Below are positions 34,760 through 48,388 of a stretch of 64,000 bases of DNA, piece by piece; position 1 is the stretch's first letter; every line of letters begins with the position of its first letter. Source of the stretch: Druceiella hillmani (Eukaryota; Arthropoda; Insecta; Lepidoptera; Hepialidae); contig JAYKKI010000006.1 of the NCBI GenBank assembly GCA_039881145.1, positions 22,566,501 to 22,630,500 of the forward strand. The letters are read 5' to 3'. The position numbers were made by a program, and so were the translations under genes. The notes beneath the pieces are model-generated. The model had not been told where the DNA came from. It saw only the letters and a list, made by a program, of their open reading frames with translations, and ran no database searches.

Positions 34760-37700
34760 TAAAAAAAATAACCATCTACATTAGGGGAAATTGTATTGTA
34801 CTGAATTTGAAAGAAATGTGTTGGCTAAAGTTCCGATTGCTTCGTGTCCAAGTATATCTTTGCTTCCACAAAACTAACATTTCAAGCAACCTTTGTGTAT
34901 AAGTATTATTTATTGAATTGTATAATATTGACAAAAAACTAATTGATACAAATATTATTTAAACGTTCAAATGATATGTAAAACGGAAAAAAAACTATAC
35001 CATTCAGTATAGACTCGTATCACCATCTCTTGTTAAATTTAAATAAAACGTCGTGTCTTGTATATTCATTAATTTCAAGGGTAATTAAAAATATTTCTTA
35101 AAATTTGTTCAAAAGCTTTATATTTTTCAAAGAGCTTGATGGATGAATTCTGATTTTAAATAATATTAATAAAATATTTTATTGCTGGATTGAATAGGAG
35201 ATATTTAATATCTATGAAACATCATATTTGGAACATTTTTTTTAATTATAATAAAAATAGAGCCTTGTTATAAAGAATCGAACACACAAACAGGCCGATA
35301 GACGAACCAATTTGATACTATTCCGGATTCCTTCAAATTGAAATTTAATATCAATTCTGTCTGAGCAGTGAGTGTGGCATCAAGTGAGATTCAACTCTTT
35401 CTCTCTGTCGACCAACATACCATCAACAAATTATATATAGTAACGAGGTCACATAAACCTAAATAAAAGCAGTAACACAAATTTAAATATTTCCTGTAGC
35501 GCTTACTTAGCAGCAGAAGTAAAAAAAGTATATAAAACAGCGAAATGAGCAATAAAACCAACTTTATGCCCGCCACCGGCATTCGCCTCTCTGCTTACTG
35601 TCAATGAGGAAATGATTTTATACTTCCTCTGAAATACTGTACTCTATTTCGTTAGATTTATCTATATTAAACTAGTGAATATAAGCGTGCGTATATCGCA
35701 CTTGCAGAAATTTATTAAGTTGGTAATTATAAATCTCGATTATATATTAGAAAAAAACAAAACAAAAATTGTTATAAATATCAGACAACCATCACGTCCT
35801 TACTCGGTGTATGTAAATTGAAGTACTAAGCCATCAAAAGAAAACTCATAAAATCCTTATAGGTATGGTGATGGGGTATTTATAAGGAAGAACATGTTTG
35901 TATGATATTAAAGTTTGAAAATTTAAGGGTACGTCGGATATTTATCACGCTGAATTATTTACAAGTATTAGTGTGTAGATCCCCAAATTAAATATAGGTA
36001 AATTATCCTAAATTTCTCAAAAACTATGAAATCCGAAGTCTTGCTTCAGCTTTCCTATAAACTTTATAAAAGTTTCTATAAACTGAAATATTTTCATAAA
36101 TTACGGTTCAGTAGTTTTGAAAATAGGTATTTTCGTTGCACATTTTTCAACATTTCTCTTGAGATGCCACATAACATTACGAAAATATATTTTGTGGAAT
36201 TATTGCAACCAACATTTTCATGAGACAAGAAATTAAAAAAAAATACAAATACTTAATGTTAGCTTTCCAAAAATTAATAATTATTTTTAAGCATTAGCTA
36301 CTGAGATTAATGCTGGTTAATGTGCATCTATCACGTTGGAAAATTTAAATTTTTAACTCGATACATTTCTGAGGAAAACGTCTGTCACTGACAAGCCTAC
36401 GGTCACCTGAGTGATATGACAATGGATTGCAAGTGGATTGCGATTTCTGAGGTACGACACCCTAAAAAGATATTATTTTCTAGCGACCTATAAAACATTT
36501 AAATTTATAGACAATATTTATTTAAAAATATTTAATTTAAAATTAAAGTTGTTGATATGGAAAACTTTACATAATCGATGTTATAGCGATGTAATAACAA
36601 TATGAAGACGTATCTAAAAATAATTACACCTAAATATATTTTGGTACAAATGTTTATTTCTTCTGTAACTATTTAACGGTAAGCTAACTTAAACCCATTC
36701 GTAATATATATTGCAGAGCGATGAAATTGTCGATTTTAATAATAGCCACTTTAAACTTCTATTCAAGTTAAAGATTCGCTTCAAATACATAATTCAAATA
36801 TATTTCGCTACAAAACTATTGTATTTCATATCAAAAGTCAATCATTCGACGTTTTCCATTCGTTTTTTATCCATTTTGTTCTCCTCTTACACACTTACAC
36901 ATCTTTCACATTTTTCATTGCTAATTTATGTATTTGTACTTTAACATTGACGGCATTCTTTAATACGAGTATTTTCGTGAAGATAATTTAGCACAGATAA
37001 CGCATAACATCAAGCACGGAATTTGTTTCACCTTTATTAACGTTGACGTTGTTGTGAAGAAACTTACAGTTCCTTATATATTAAATTCATTAATTTTAGT
37101 GTCTAAACTATTTTATTGTTCAATTATTTCCAATGAATCGCTTTATTCGTTCCCAAAAATTGAAAGTCAATACAATGCCACTGTTGAATTATTTTCAACA
37201 AATGGCTTAAAATTGTTAATCAGTACAAAACTCAGAACTCAAATAAATGAATATCTAAAACGCGGAAGACAGGGTATATTGCTGTTGAGCCAATATAAAA
37301 ATAAAGGGATTCTGGAAAGAAAATTATTTCCCGTACGTAATATCGTCTGTCTGTCTCACGGCAATTGCTTTGCCATTTACACACTTTCTTTTCATGCTTA
37401 AATTAATTTTACATGTAAAACTGCGGTTTTAAATTCCTTGGCTACTTGTGTTTATGATTATATTTAAGGAACAAAGTACCCGTTTCATTATATCATACCT
37501 AATACAGGAACAAATTAACCTTTTCTTTAAATTATAACAAAAATCGTTGACCAAATTTCGGCAAAGAAATCAAAACAAATATTAAATAGAATTTCATAAA
37601 CATAATAGTTTTGAGTGTACATTATAATTTTGAACATATTCTCCGCAAAAGGACTATAAATTTACACGTAATAATGTTATTTTCTATAGTTATCTCTAAA

Positions 37701-38600
37701 AGTTCTATGGGTACGCAAAATTCGAGATAGTCTAACTTAGCTGCTATCAGCACGAACTATAACTCGAGTGTGCTTACCTACTGTCGCTGCCTTACAATAT
37801 GAAAATATTAGTCAAAAAGCTTTCATACTTTATGACAAAAATGTTTCAGCTACATGACTGCTGCCAGCAATGATTCAAAATGATTCCAAACATTCAATAA
37901 AACTGGACTATACATTTTTTTAAAAAATGGGACTGTGGGGATCAGCTAGACAGACAAGTGGAAAAATATTTTTTATATCTCCGGAAGATTTCTAATGATT
38001 AATACAAAAATAAAAAAGATAGCATTAAAGGCGCTTATAGAAAAAAGTGCAAAGGTTTCCAAAAACGTCATGAAAAACATATATCAGAAACGAAATTATA
38101 AAACTATTTTTTGGTTCAAAATTATGATCGGTACATAAATGTATTCATTTTTTTTTAGTTATTTCGAGATAATTTTATTCACTTAAAGTTTTAAAATATT
38201 GGCGTCTAAATAATTTTAGTACAAAATAGTGAATAAATGAATAAATATTCCGTAAATAATTGAGAATTATACAAGTATATCTAAATAACAACGGTTATTT
38301 AGAAGTACTTTTATTTATTCGAAGTTAAGATAACGTCTTTTATTCAGTCCAATTAAAATATTATATAATTTTAGTGTTATCTTATGCGCATATACCCAAA
38401 CAGAAAATGTTACAGAACTAATGTGTTTACATTTTTGATGGTGTATACAAAGGAAAAGAGACCTTCACTTATTTTTGCGAGTAGAATTGAAAATTCTATC
38501 GATTCATTGTTTTAAGAAATATTACCAAGATTGGCCATTCAAACAAACCGTCGGCACAAATGAAATGAAATGGACTTGTTATTCGGTGATGACTTCTATT
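34760..38600. other. AT-rich gene-poor stretch
   Basis: The longest frame is 115 codons with a GTG start at 37054-37401, leucine- and isoleucine-rich with no known motif. I do not call it a gene. No transposase or RNA gene was recognised. Confidence 0.45.
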
Positions 38601-38639
38601 TATTAATTTATTTTTAGTGTATGTTATTTTTAATTGATA

Positions 38640-38795
38640 CATACGGTGGACTCATTGCTACGAGAGAAATATCTCACAACCAACCAGATCACCAGAGGAG
38701 CGGCAAGCGGCAGGGAATTGAATCGGTCGACGAGCGGCAGGGAATTGAATGCAGTTCCACGCGGGGCGCCACGCAGACGATAACTTCTAAACTGA
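38640..38795 (-). mobile_element. tRNA-derived SINE copy with internal duplication
   Basis: On the minus strand CTGCGTGGCGCCCCGCGTGG, GCATTCAATTCCCTGCCGCT, CGTCGACC and later TCTCGTAGCAATGAG follow the same order as the SINE at 53363-53505 (CTTGGCGCACCGC, GGTTCGATTCCCGGCTGCT, CGTCGACG, TTTCGTAGCAATAAG). The B-box-bearing stretch is doubled: AGCGGCAGGGAATTGAAT occurs exactly at 38706-38723 and 38733-38750, a 27-bp period. The patch is strikingly GC-rich for the window. Read as protein it gives a 9-residue repeat, but I take the SINE explanation as better. Confidence 0.55.
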
Positions 38796-38878
38796 AGCAA
38801 AAAATGTTCGTCCCTGTTTACACCTCCTATACATTAAAATATTTTCTTTGCTTCCACGAAACAGGTTTTTAGAAACTC

Positions 38879-38886
38879 TGTATATA

Positions 38887-38945
<59 letters not shown>

Positions 38946-38978
38946 TAATATAATTATAATATTATATATATATATATA

Positions 38979-39024
<46 letters not shown>
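38879..39024. repeat. (AT)n microsatellite, interrupted
   Basis: AT repeats with ACAT, TAAT and CTAT interruptions. Confidence 0.95.
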
Positions 39025-39025
<1 letters not shown>

Positions 39026-39029
39026 ATAG

Positions 39030-41910
39030 GTGTTTATGCTGTTTACTTTATGCTGTTTGTTTTTTGAGAATGTATATAATTTTAGTTTTCTCAAAATATT
39101 TCAAAAAGTCGTAACGATATTAATGACATTTAATTAAATTTTATGTGCAGTTTTTTTCGTTCATACATTTTGATAGTTTAAAAAAATATTAACTACGTAA
39201 TAACTCAATTTGAAGGTTTAAAATGAATAGTGTGGAACAATTTCTATTTCTGTGTTTATAGTTGTTTGGCATTTTTATGCCAATAAACAAGTAATATTAT
39301 GTTTTTATTAATACATTTATATAATGAATTATTATCAATAAAATTAATATGATGTTAATAAATCTTCAATGAAAATAAAATATAACAATTTATTTCAAAG
39401 GTAGTCCTTAAACTAAACAAACCGTTTGGAATGTGTATAAAATGCTGGCTTGAGCTAGTCACATATGTGAAATGATTTTTTTTACAAATTTATTAGACAT
39501 CAGAAACAAAATTGTGATTAATTTTATTTTAAGAAACATATATTATTTATGTTCAATAATATATCGTTTCAATGTAATCCAAACACTTAAAGTGTTATTT
39601 ACCAAATTAAAACATACGATAACATTTAATTTTCCATTTACTCTTAGAGAAAAAAATGTCTAACGATCTAATTGTAAATACCTAGAGAACTAAATATTAA
39701 AAACATTTTGTATATATCAATGCTAGAATCATTCTAATCTTTAACAATTTTTACACAGAAATTTCAAAAGGAAAATATTTTAACATAATTTTATTTTCTC
39801 TATCAACCAATTGCTATTATTTTTGTCCATTAATAATTACTGTAAGATTTTTTATTTAAAAATGGTAATAGTGTAATTTGTATTATTATATAAATTAAAA
39901 TGTTGTGGTAAATAGTGTAATTTGTATTATTATATAAATTAAAATGTGGTAAATATCATTATGAAAATCACCAATCTGTTGATACTCTTATTTTACTTAT
40001 TGGAATACAGGTAAATTAAATTGAAGTATCTGTATACCACATTCAAATTTTCAACTTTTAAATACTCTTCTAGTTTCCATTTTCGCTTATTGAAACAAAT
40101 CGAATGTTAACATTTTTTCCGTCTGTCTCTCTGTCTATACGAACTGATTTAATTCAAAGTTACTGATAAAGTTTTAAGTAGGTTTGCGTATCATTGTGAC
40201 ATCTCAAACAATTCCAAAGTTATAATGGTGTTGGTATTAGATTTCGTGAAGTATACATGCTTTGAGGGTGTGATATTTACACGCATTACATTTCGTAGCA
40301 AGACAATTATTTATTCAAATACAGGGAAATCATAAATCTTCCTGTTCTTCTTGGAAAAAATATCTATGGTGCCGTATTAAAATGAATTTCTTATCTGTAC
40401 AACTGGTGTATCAGTTGCTATTACCAACATAAATTCTATTAACTCTATTGAAAATACATTGTACTGATTCCTCTGAATACATGCATTATATTGTATGGAA
40501 CATAAACATCTATTAGTCGTAGGAAGCTATATAGATGAAATAAATTCCACGAAACGCTGACGACTTTTTTTTGGTCTGAAAAATGGAAAATAAAGTCTAC
40601 CTTTTTCGAACTCGTTTAAAAGTAAATGAAAATATCTTTTCGTCTGGAGTGAAAAATCTTTTAAGTCCTTCGAACCTTGAATATTTCTACCATTACCTCT
40701 TTTCTTGCTTATACATAGCAGGCTCATCTATTCTGGAAAATTTCATTACGATAAACTGATACGCCTTTTGTTGAGAGACGAAAAGATAGATAAACTGAAA
40801 TTTGAAGGGTATTTTCTAATTTAACCGCCACCAAATATTACGTCTTGACTGTGAGTTTGCAAATTATATGAAATTTAACGTCTCTCATTTATGCGTAAGT
40901 AATTTTCCAATAACTATGTTTTGTTCCCCCTTACATTTATGTAATCTTTCGTGCAATCTCTATCATCTTTCTTAGCTATTTTTTTACTTGAAATCCGAAT
41001 CTTTTTTTGAAACACTAGATTTATTGATCTTATAAATAGCATTTATTTTTGTGGAAATATTAATTAATTGCGGATGTTACTAAAAACCCGAGTTATAACG
41101 TTAAATGAGAATAACGAGACACTTGCTTGTAAGTTACCATACCAACTTGACCCTCTCAGCCATAAAAAGTGTCACATAATTCCAGTTAATTTACTTAATG
41201 ACCGTGGCTTTGAATAGTCTAATCATAATCTTTTTGTTTTATCTCTTAACATGAAAGTAAATATAAAACAAGTAAAATTCTATTCCAAATGAGTCAACGA
41301 AAAAGTGTAAAATTATAAGGTAAAATTGTAAATGATACAATAAAGTGACGCGATTGTTTTTCCCGTTTTCTCTTTTCATATTACATTTATGTTGAGAGAA
41401 TGTAGTGTATGAAATCGAGATATAACCTTAAATTGAGAAAATTATGTACCTCACGATTTATTTTCATTATAACCGGTAAATGTTTTCATATGCAGAAATT
41501 TGTCTTTCGAAATTTTTTTTTAATCAATAAATGACGATAGACATTATTGTATTACATACTCTTTGTGTTTTATTAGACCATTTGTCACTAGTGGATTACG
41601 ATTAAAGAAATAAAATGGTTTATCTTAACATTTCAGCACTCAGGATCAGGGATCAGTTGGATTTCACATTCCTCTATAGTTCTGGGTCATCAAAAAAGTA
41701 GCCAATTGCTGAGAACAAAGTCGAGAGTCACCTCGATTAGAGATATGCTAGGTGTGGTTTTATGACCGACTGTCTTGCTAAGAAAAAAGCTCAACCTCAC
41801 TATCTTCATTATATTCTTGCGGACTAGTTCTCTCATTTTTGTAGCGTTGCAGGTCTAGTTAATAGGTACGACGATCATGAATTTTAATTAAACGTAAGTA
41901 ATAACAAATC
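39030..41910. other. AT-rich sequence, no gene recognised
   Basis: No exon or transposase was seen. A patch at 41640-41800 is somewhat GC-richer and unassigned. A tandem duplication at 39864-39947 is listed separately. Confidence 0.5.
39864..39947. repeat. Two-copy tandem duplication, ~42 bp unit
   Basis: The stretch GGTAATAGTGTAATTTGTAT through AAATTAAAATGT (39864-39906) repeats almost exactly at 39907-39947. It looks recent. Confidence 0.85.
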
Positions 41911-43414
41911 AAGCACGAGGAGAGTTTCTCAATATAATTTTTTTAATTTTTCTGTATACAGCACAGCCAGTAAAGGACGTTTGAAACACGAAATTATAAT
42001 TATAAAAGTGAAATTTTATTAAGTAAGTCAATTTACATTAAAAATTCAAATTACTCTACCTTTTTATCGGAGGTCAATTTCTATGAAATATCTTGCCTGT
42101 ACGCTACCCCAGACTCTATCACATTTACCGATGAAAATCCCACAAAATCCTGATAGAGGCTCTTCTTTAATGCGCAAATAAACAAACTCATAGACAAAAA
42201 ATCAAAGACAATATTTTTGTGTTCTATTACTTCCATTATATATCTCTATTTCATAAATATTTTCAAAAGAAAGACTGCTATATTTTAAATATCACACTTA
42301 ATTAACCAATCGTAACTTTAGTAGAGTAAAGATAAATAACATATCCAATTTTCGTCGATGTTCTATCATTTATTGCACACATACCATGTGACGCTATCTA
42401 AGCCAATTTTTATCAGCCCGTGCCGCAGTAAGATGCTTTCAATTAAAAAAATTGTTTATAAGTTTGTACCCTCTCACCATCTCCAACTGAGGTAATATAG
42501 AAACGGAAAAAGCCTACCATCATATAACTGAAATTTATCATATTACGTTTCATTTTATAATAATATTAATATGATAATAAGAAGAAATATAAACTGTTCT
42601 AGAAGTGAAAGTTCCATGCCACTTTTGATTCAATATTTGCAAGCAAATAATATCCATCGACATTAGGTTCTATTATACGTATGAAAACGCGTAAGGGGAC
42701 AATTAATTCAAGACCCAAGATAATTAGGAATTGATTGTAATATTGGCAAAACCACAAAACATTGAAATTTTGTAAAATATGAATCGAACAAAAATAAAAA
42801 TACTAAAATTTCAATATACATGCATTAATATCTAAAAAAAATTATGAAAAGGACGTAAGCACAAATATGACATGTTCACTAAAGTTAGTTTGAAAACATA
42901 GAGAAAGGAAAACTTCTAAAGCAGAGCCTATATTAAATAGTGTCCTCCTGTGGTTTCCAATCAAAAACTAGTCACGAGCAAGTCATAAAACTGTTTTTAT
43001 TTTCACTGTCTGAACAATAATCAGACGATGTTCATTGTAAAGCATTCAGATTTGATTTTTATATCGTGACTGCTGCGCGTGTAGAATTAATTTTGATCGT
43101 AATGATTATTCCCAATGCTACATTACACCAATACTAATGCATTTGTTCTCAGCATTGCATTATTTATAATAAAATGAACTTAAAAATGTTATAGACGATA
43201 AAAAAATAACGAAAATAAATCGTGAGCTACACAACTTTCCCCAAAAACATAATAGTTAGAATAGAAAAAGTAAAGGCCAAATACATTTGGCCCCAAACAA
43301 ATTAATTAGCAGCGAAGATTAAATTTTATCAGCGTTCATACAACGCGTGCGTGGCTGCTTTGTGGATTCTCCCGGCCATCCACGCCATTCTAATAAAATG
43401 AGTCTCTAAGGGTC

Positions 43415-43477
43415 GCTCAGATGAGGGACAATTGATTTATATCGCAAACACGAAACGTGACTGGAATACAAGATTCT
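43415..43477 (+). other. Highly conserved block in duplication copy 2
   Basis: This is the partner of 1834-1896. The same frame stays open and ends in TGA. Upstream of the block a 7-base length difference shifts the frame relative to copy 1, so any coding potential would have to start at or near the CAG that precedes ATGAGGGAC. Confidence 0.4.
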
Positions 43478-44765
43478 GAAGCTGTGTATTCCTGAACTTT
43501 ACTTTTACAGATAGGTACAACATTCGCAGTCAAGATAAACGTATATGAGATTATCCACTAATAATTGAAATTACTACTAACCTTCTCGTCAGTAGCCTCT
43601 GTTGCTCTTTGGTAGCATAAGTTTTTAAAATACGGTTTTATTACGAAACCTTTATAACGTATTATACGAGTGATTCTTTTAAAATTCATGTCTTATTTTA
43701 TTTCCGAAAATAATAGGGTTAATATTTTAGAAGTAACTATGTTTTTTGAAAAGTTAAGATAAAACTAGATTTCTTTTTTTAATATTCAGTACCTAACAAC
43801 GAAAAAAAATGTATTTTTATAAGATCACTCGGGTCCATCCAACTTTCTGTCTGTCACATACGTTCCTTTAAGAAACGCTTTGACATCAAAACATAAATGA
43901 CGGCATAGGAATATGGCATATACAGATGCAACACTGAATAAAATTTATATATAAATATAATAGGGGCCAAATTAAGTTTTAAATTTTTAAATTTTCTTGA
44001 AGTCCGGGATTCTAATTAAAGCGTGTTAAAAGGGTTTCAAAACTCAAAACTATTTTCTTTGAAACTTTATGTAAGGTGGTTCTAGAAATATTGCTGAAAA
44101 TTAAAAAAAAACATGTTCGGATGGATATGTATTGAAAAATAGATCTTCAGAATCAAATCATTTCACATACTCGTTTAAACAAAATGTAGTTTCTAACAGT
44201 TAGGATAACAAGAAATTATAATGATTCAAAATTATGCCTAAATTTTTTTTAAATTACTTTTTTTTAGTAATTTATTCAAATTACTAAAAAGATAATTGGT
44301 TTATAAAATAAATTAAGATTCATCACTAAATATGTTAAAGAAAGAAAAACAAAAAAAAAGTAATTATTTAATAATCATAATAGTACCTTAATATTTAAAA
44401 AAAATACGACCTATACGTAAAGAACAGCGTTAGCTATCCATACGCTTTTCAAATAATTGAAATGAACAAACAATTAGAACATAAGGTGGCAATAATGTTA
44501 TCACACAACATATAAGATAAAACTAATATTAAAAAAAAACTTTTTATGCTTTCAGAGAAATGTAAAAATAGATCTTTGCAATATGTCATACGACGAATGC
44601 AATGAAAGTGAAACATTCAAAATGATAAGTTAAAATAGATAACATTCACAAAATAATTGTGGCAATCAGAATGAATGATGAAATGCATCATTAATATATA
44701 ATTCTATATACTTCAAATCTATAAAAAGAAATAAAGTCTTTAATTTGTTGGTTCTAGATAATCAA

Positions 44766-44814
44766 GAAAACTAATTTATCGAAGATAATGAAAAACTAAT
44801 TTATCGAAGATAAT
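44766..44814. repeat. 24-bp tandem duplication
   Basis: AAAACTAATTTATCGAAGAT plus AATG occurs twice back to back inside duplication copy 2. Copy 1 does not show the pair, so it postdates the large duplication. Confidence 0.8.
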
Positions 44815-46114
44815 GCAAGCTACATTTTATCCATTCCAGTAAGATGGCCAAAAATGGGATGAAATTATAAACTTCGAATACAAACTTATATTTCACAGGA
44901 GATGCCTAGACTATTGGACGTAATAAGTCTGCATAGTCTTTTTGAAAAGCAACTTAAACAAAAGGATCATGAACCAATCACGTGTAACGCAATATTTGGG
45001 TCCATAGCGTCCAACTACGATGACTTTAAAATATCACTTTTTTAAAAATATTTTTTTTTCTTGAATAATAGGTTACTGTTATGGGTTTAGAATTAGATTT
45101 AATCTTTATTATTTATTTAGACCTTAATTATGACTTGCATCTGGGTTACGACTGATGCGGATTGAGGATTGAATTGAACTGGGGTGATCTGAATCCTGCG
45201 GGATTTCTGTTTAGGGTTTTAAATAGTAAGTAATTCTATGGTGTCTGGGAGCGGAATTTGTTCTTCATCATGATAAAATAATACTCTGAGCGCCATACTA
45301 TGTCATCATATTAATATGAAAATCATGGGAAAGGTGCTCTCTAAATATTAGTGTTTGCAAATACAAGTTATCACAGTGGCATAAACCGTATTGCATTAAC
45401 ATTTTAATGAGCTGATAATTACTGAAAGTATAAAAAATTTTATATTTTAAGAAATATAATATTCAACGAATCTATGAACTATACTTAAATGGATTTAGGA
45501 AAAGATCAGCAAAAAATAAGCTGCTTTTATCACACTATTTCAATCTTCAGTTTCACAAGGACGTATGATATCACTGTTTGAATTAATAATATTGAGATAA
45601 AAAGTTGGAAAACAACAGCATTACATTTGCATTAAGTTTATTTGAGAGATGCACTGTAAACAAGTTTGTCCGGCACGCTAAGTTTTGCATGTCAAAAAGA
45701 GTAAGTAAAGGGAAATAATCGTGAAATTTGAATGATTTTTGATGATGAGAATGAAGATGAATAATTTTTATATGTCTTTTATTTATAACTAAGTTGCTCT
45801 TTACAGAAATAAATCGATCCTCAACCAATTTTCTTCCACATTAGTGGAACGTATTACCAGCTAAGAAATAAGATAGTTTTCACTCCAGAAAAAGCGTACA
45901 GTTTTTAAAAAATAATGTAGAAACTTTTCTTAAAGCATCGCTAGATGCCCTTTATTTGCTTTTTCTTAATTGCTGAATATATATTAAGTGGCAATTACAT
46001 TTTGAGGCGCACCAATTCGTCAGTAGCACCCTGTACGGTATAAACTAACAAATTTTTTAGAGGGCGAAAAATAATTATACGGGAACGAAATCGCAAAAAC
46101 TAATATTTGTATAG

Positions 46115-46117
<3 letters not shown>

Positions 46118-46168
<51 letters not shown>
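46118..46168. repeat. (AT)n microsatellite
   Basis: Uninterrupted AT tract near the left edge of the copy-2-specific sequence. Confidence 0.95.
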
Positions 46169-46171
<3 letters not shown>

Positions 46172-46847
46172 GCTTCCTTCCTAAAGTTAAGATAGTACTG
46201 TAGTGTATGTATACATAAATTTCATTTTATTAAGCTATTTGAAAAATTTCCCATTATAACCCATAAAATATTGTTATTGACTGCAATTAAATGTTAGGAA
46301 TCTCTTTGTATTATTATGATTGTATTTTTATCTATGTACTTTACGATGTGACCAAAGATTGTAAAATAGATTTTTTTTTATTTGCTAGCTATGGATGGCT
46401 CTTTGTTTTAATCGTATGTAACATAATTATTTTGAAAAAGGTCCTAGTAGTAAACTCTGGTATTTAATATAGCACTGCGATGTCAAGTAACAGAGCAGTA
46501 CCGAAAGTAATGGTCAAGGTCTAGAAAAAAAGATATATGTCTTTCTTTTCTAACAGCAACAGAAGTAGTATTATTTTATTACGTAAGCCCAAGGGACGTA
46601 TGAAAATTTATTAAAATCCTAAAATTTGTGATATTAATAGCACTAATAAATTAGTTATGGCGGTGGCCGTGTTATGATTCTAAATAGGCACAGATTATAT
46701 CGCTTGTTTCTTATACTCTCTTTGTTTCAGATAATTTGGTCCGCGTAAAAAATTATTTAAAACCGAATTTATATTCCGCAGATAGTAATTTGCAAACATT
46801 AAAATCACGCGATAACGATATAAATATTATAAATTATTAAAACTATA

Positions 46848-47171
46848 TTGACTACCGAAAGCTCGGCGCAACAAAAATTGTTCGTAAGCGCAACATTTCT
46901 TCTACGACGCGTGCTCTACGCGAATTTTGCGCTGATTGCCTGTTCGGGCAGGCGTAGCTTGCAATGTATCGGAACGTCTCTGAATTATCTTGCTATATTT
47001 CTCGCCATTTTACATATTAACGACGGCGTTACTTGTTTTTCTTACCGAACTTTCTTGATAAGGTTATCTTTTCCCTTGCGATTTGTCATGAATTTTACCA
47101 ATGTCCAATGTAGCGCTGCGTGTGAAAACGGGGTGAATTCTCACGAACATTTATTTCACGCAATGAAGTAA
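46848..47171 (+). other. GC-richer 107-codon open frame, unassigned
   Basis: The frame begins with TTG, not ATG, and ends TAA. It is moderately hydrophobic, with several cysteines, and includes CSGRRSLQC and NVQCSAACENGVN. CpG dinucleotides (CGACGCG, CTACGCG, GCGCTG) are unusually frequent for this window. That would suit a promoter or 5' untranslated exon as well as coding sequence. I recognise no domain, and no convincing splice sites bound it. Confidence 0.25.
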
Positions 47172-47774
47172 AACAAACCGATATAAAGAAGATACAATCT
47201 ATAACTAATGTTATTTCATTAGTGGCTATAGAAACATGTGCGAGTAATCAGTAAATGCTATATCTTTCATTTTGTTAAGCAATTTATATATAACGCGTAA
47301 TTTTATAGTGCACGGCTAAAATTAAATTACTATTAAAAATAGTGGAACGACGAATCAAGCTGATATGAAATGTCTAGCGACATTAACAACCTGAATAACG
47401 TACAAAGAAACTGGTGACACGTGTCGACGCAGGATGATATTACACAGAGGTCTCGTAAGTGATGTCGGTTTGCACATACGAAAATTATCTTAATCGTAAT
47501 TTGTACTCGTCGTAATTTGCTTCATTCGTCATTTAGACTGCTTGAGAGAGAAACTGTTTTATTTCAGGTTGAATGTATAGTTTTGTTTTCAACTACCATA
47601 AGTCGAATAAAAAAACAAGTACGGAGTTTGATAAATATGAAACTAGTGTTTTTTTGAGACACTATGGAAAATAACAATTTTAATCTACTACGCTTGCTGA
47701 GAACCTTGAAGATTGAGCGCATTGAGAACGGGATAATATGTTAATAGGATAAGGCTAGTTCATTCTGTGAAAGT

Positions 47775-47828
47775 GATAATCTTTATTTATTTAGGTCTAG
47801 AGATAATCTTTATTTATTTAGATCTAGA
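47775..47828. repeat. 27-bp tandem duplication
   Basis: GATAATCTTTATTTATTTAG plus GTCTAGA (47775-47801) repeats at 47802-47828 with one change (GATCTAGA). Confidence 0.85.
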
Positions 47829-48285
47829 GATGAGATTTGTTTTAAACAAATTGTTTTGTAAGGAACTCAAGAAACATAATTATTTCGGGAATAAGCCAAT
47901 AAAATATGATGAATTACATTTTGAGTATCTAAGACGATTTAATATTTCCTTTCATCTAAAGAAATAATAATGGAAACCAAAATTATTATTAAAAAATGGA
48001 AAACCAAATATTATTACCGAGATACATTTATATGTTACTAATGTCAGAAACTGACTAAAGGTAAATTATTGTAAATAAACATTCATAAGTAAACAAACAT
48101 CTAAATAAAATCTTGAATACGATACTAAGTCTTTTATATATTCTAAATTCAAATAATCAAAAAATATATTAAAACTAAGAGCTTATATGCGGCATGACTA
48201 GATACGTGTATTATATGAAACGAGCGTTAGAATCTCTTGTGTCTAAAATTATGATTTGGACAATTTCTTTTTAACAAACTTCGAG

Positions 48286-48287
<2 letters not shown>

Positions 48288-48331
<44 letters not shown>

Positions 48332-48332
48332 G

Positions 48333-48384
<52 letters not shown>

Positions 48385-48388
48385 TACA
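48288..48388. repeat. (AT)n microsatellite, interrupted
   Basis: AT tract with GTATAT and AAAT interruptions, near the right edge of the copy-2-specific sequence. Confidence 0.95.

Noticed and set aside
37054..37401. 115-codon frame as a gene
   Set aside because: It starts with GTG, has no domain, and its composition equals background. It is of a length expected occasionally by chance.
38621..38872. 83-codon frame with a 9-residue repeat (KRQGIES / ERQGIEC)
   Set aside because: The repeat is better explained as a duplicated segment within a SINE copy on the other strand.
41640..41800. Fragment of a non-LTR retrotransposon
   Set aside because: No reverse transcriptase or endonuclease motif could be read in any frame.
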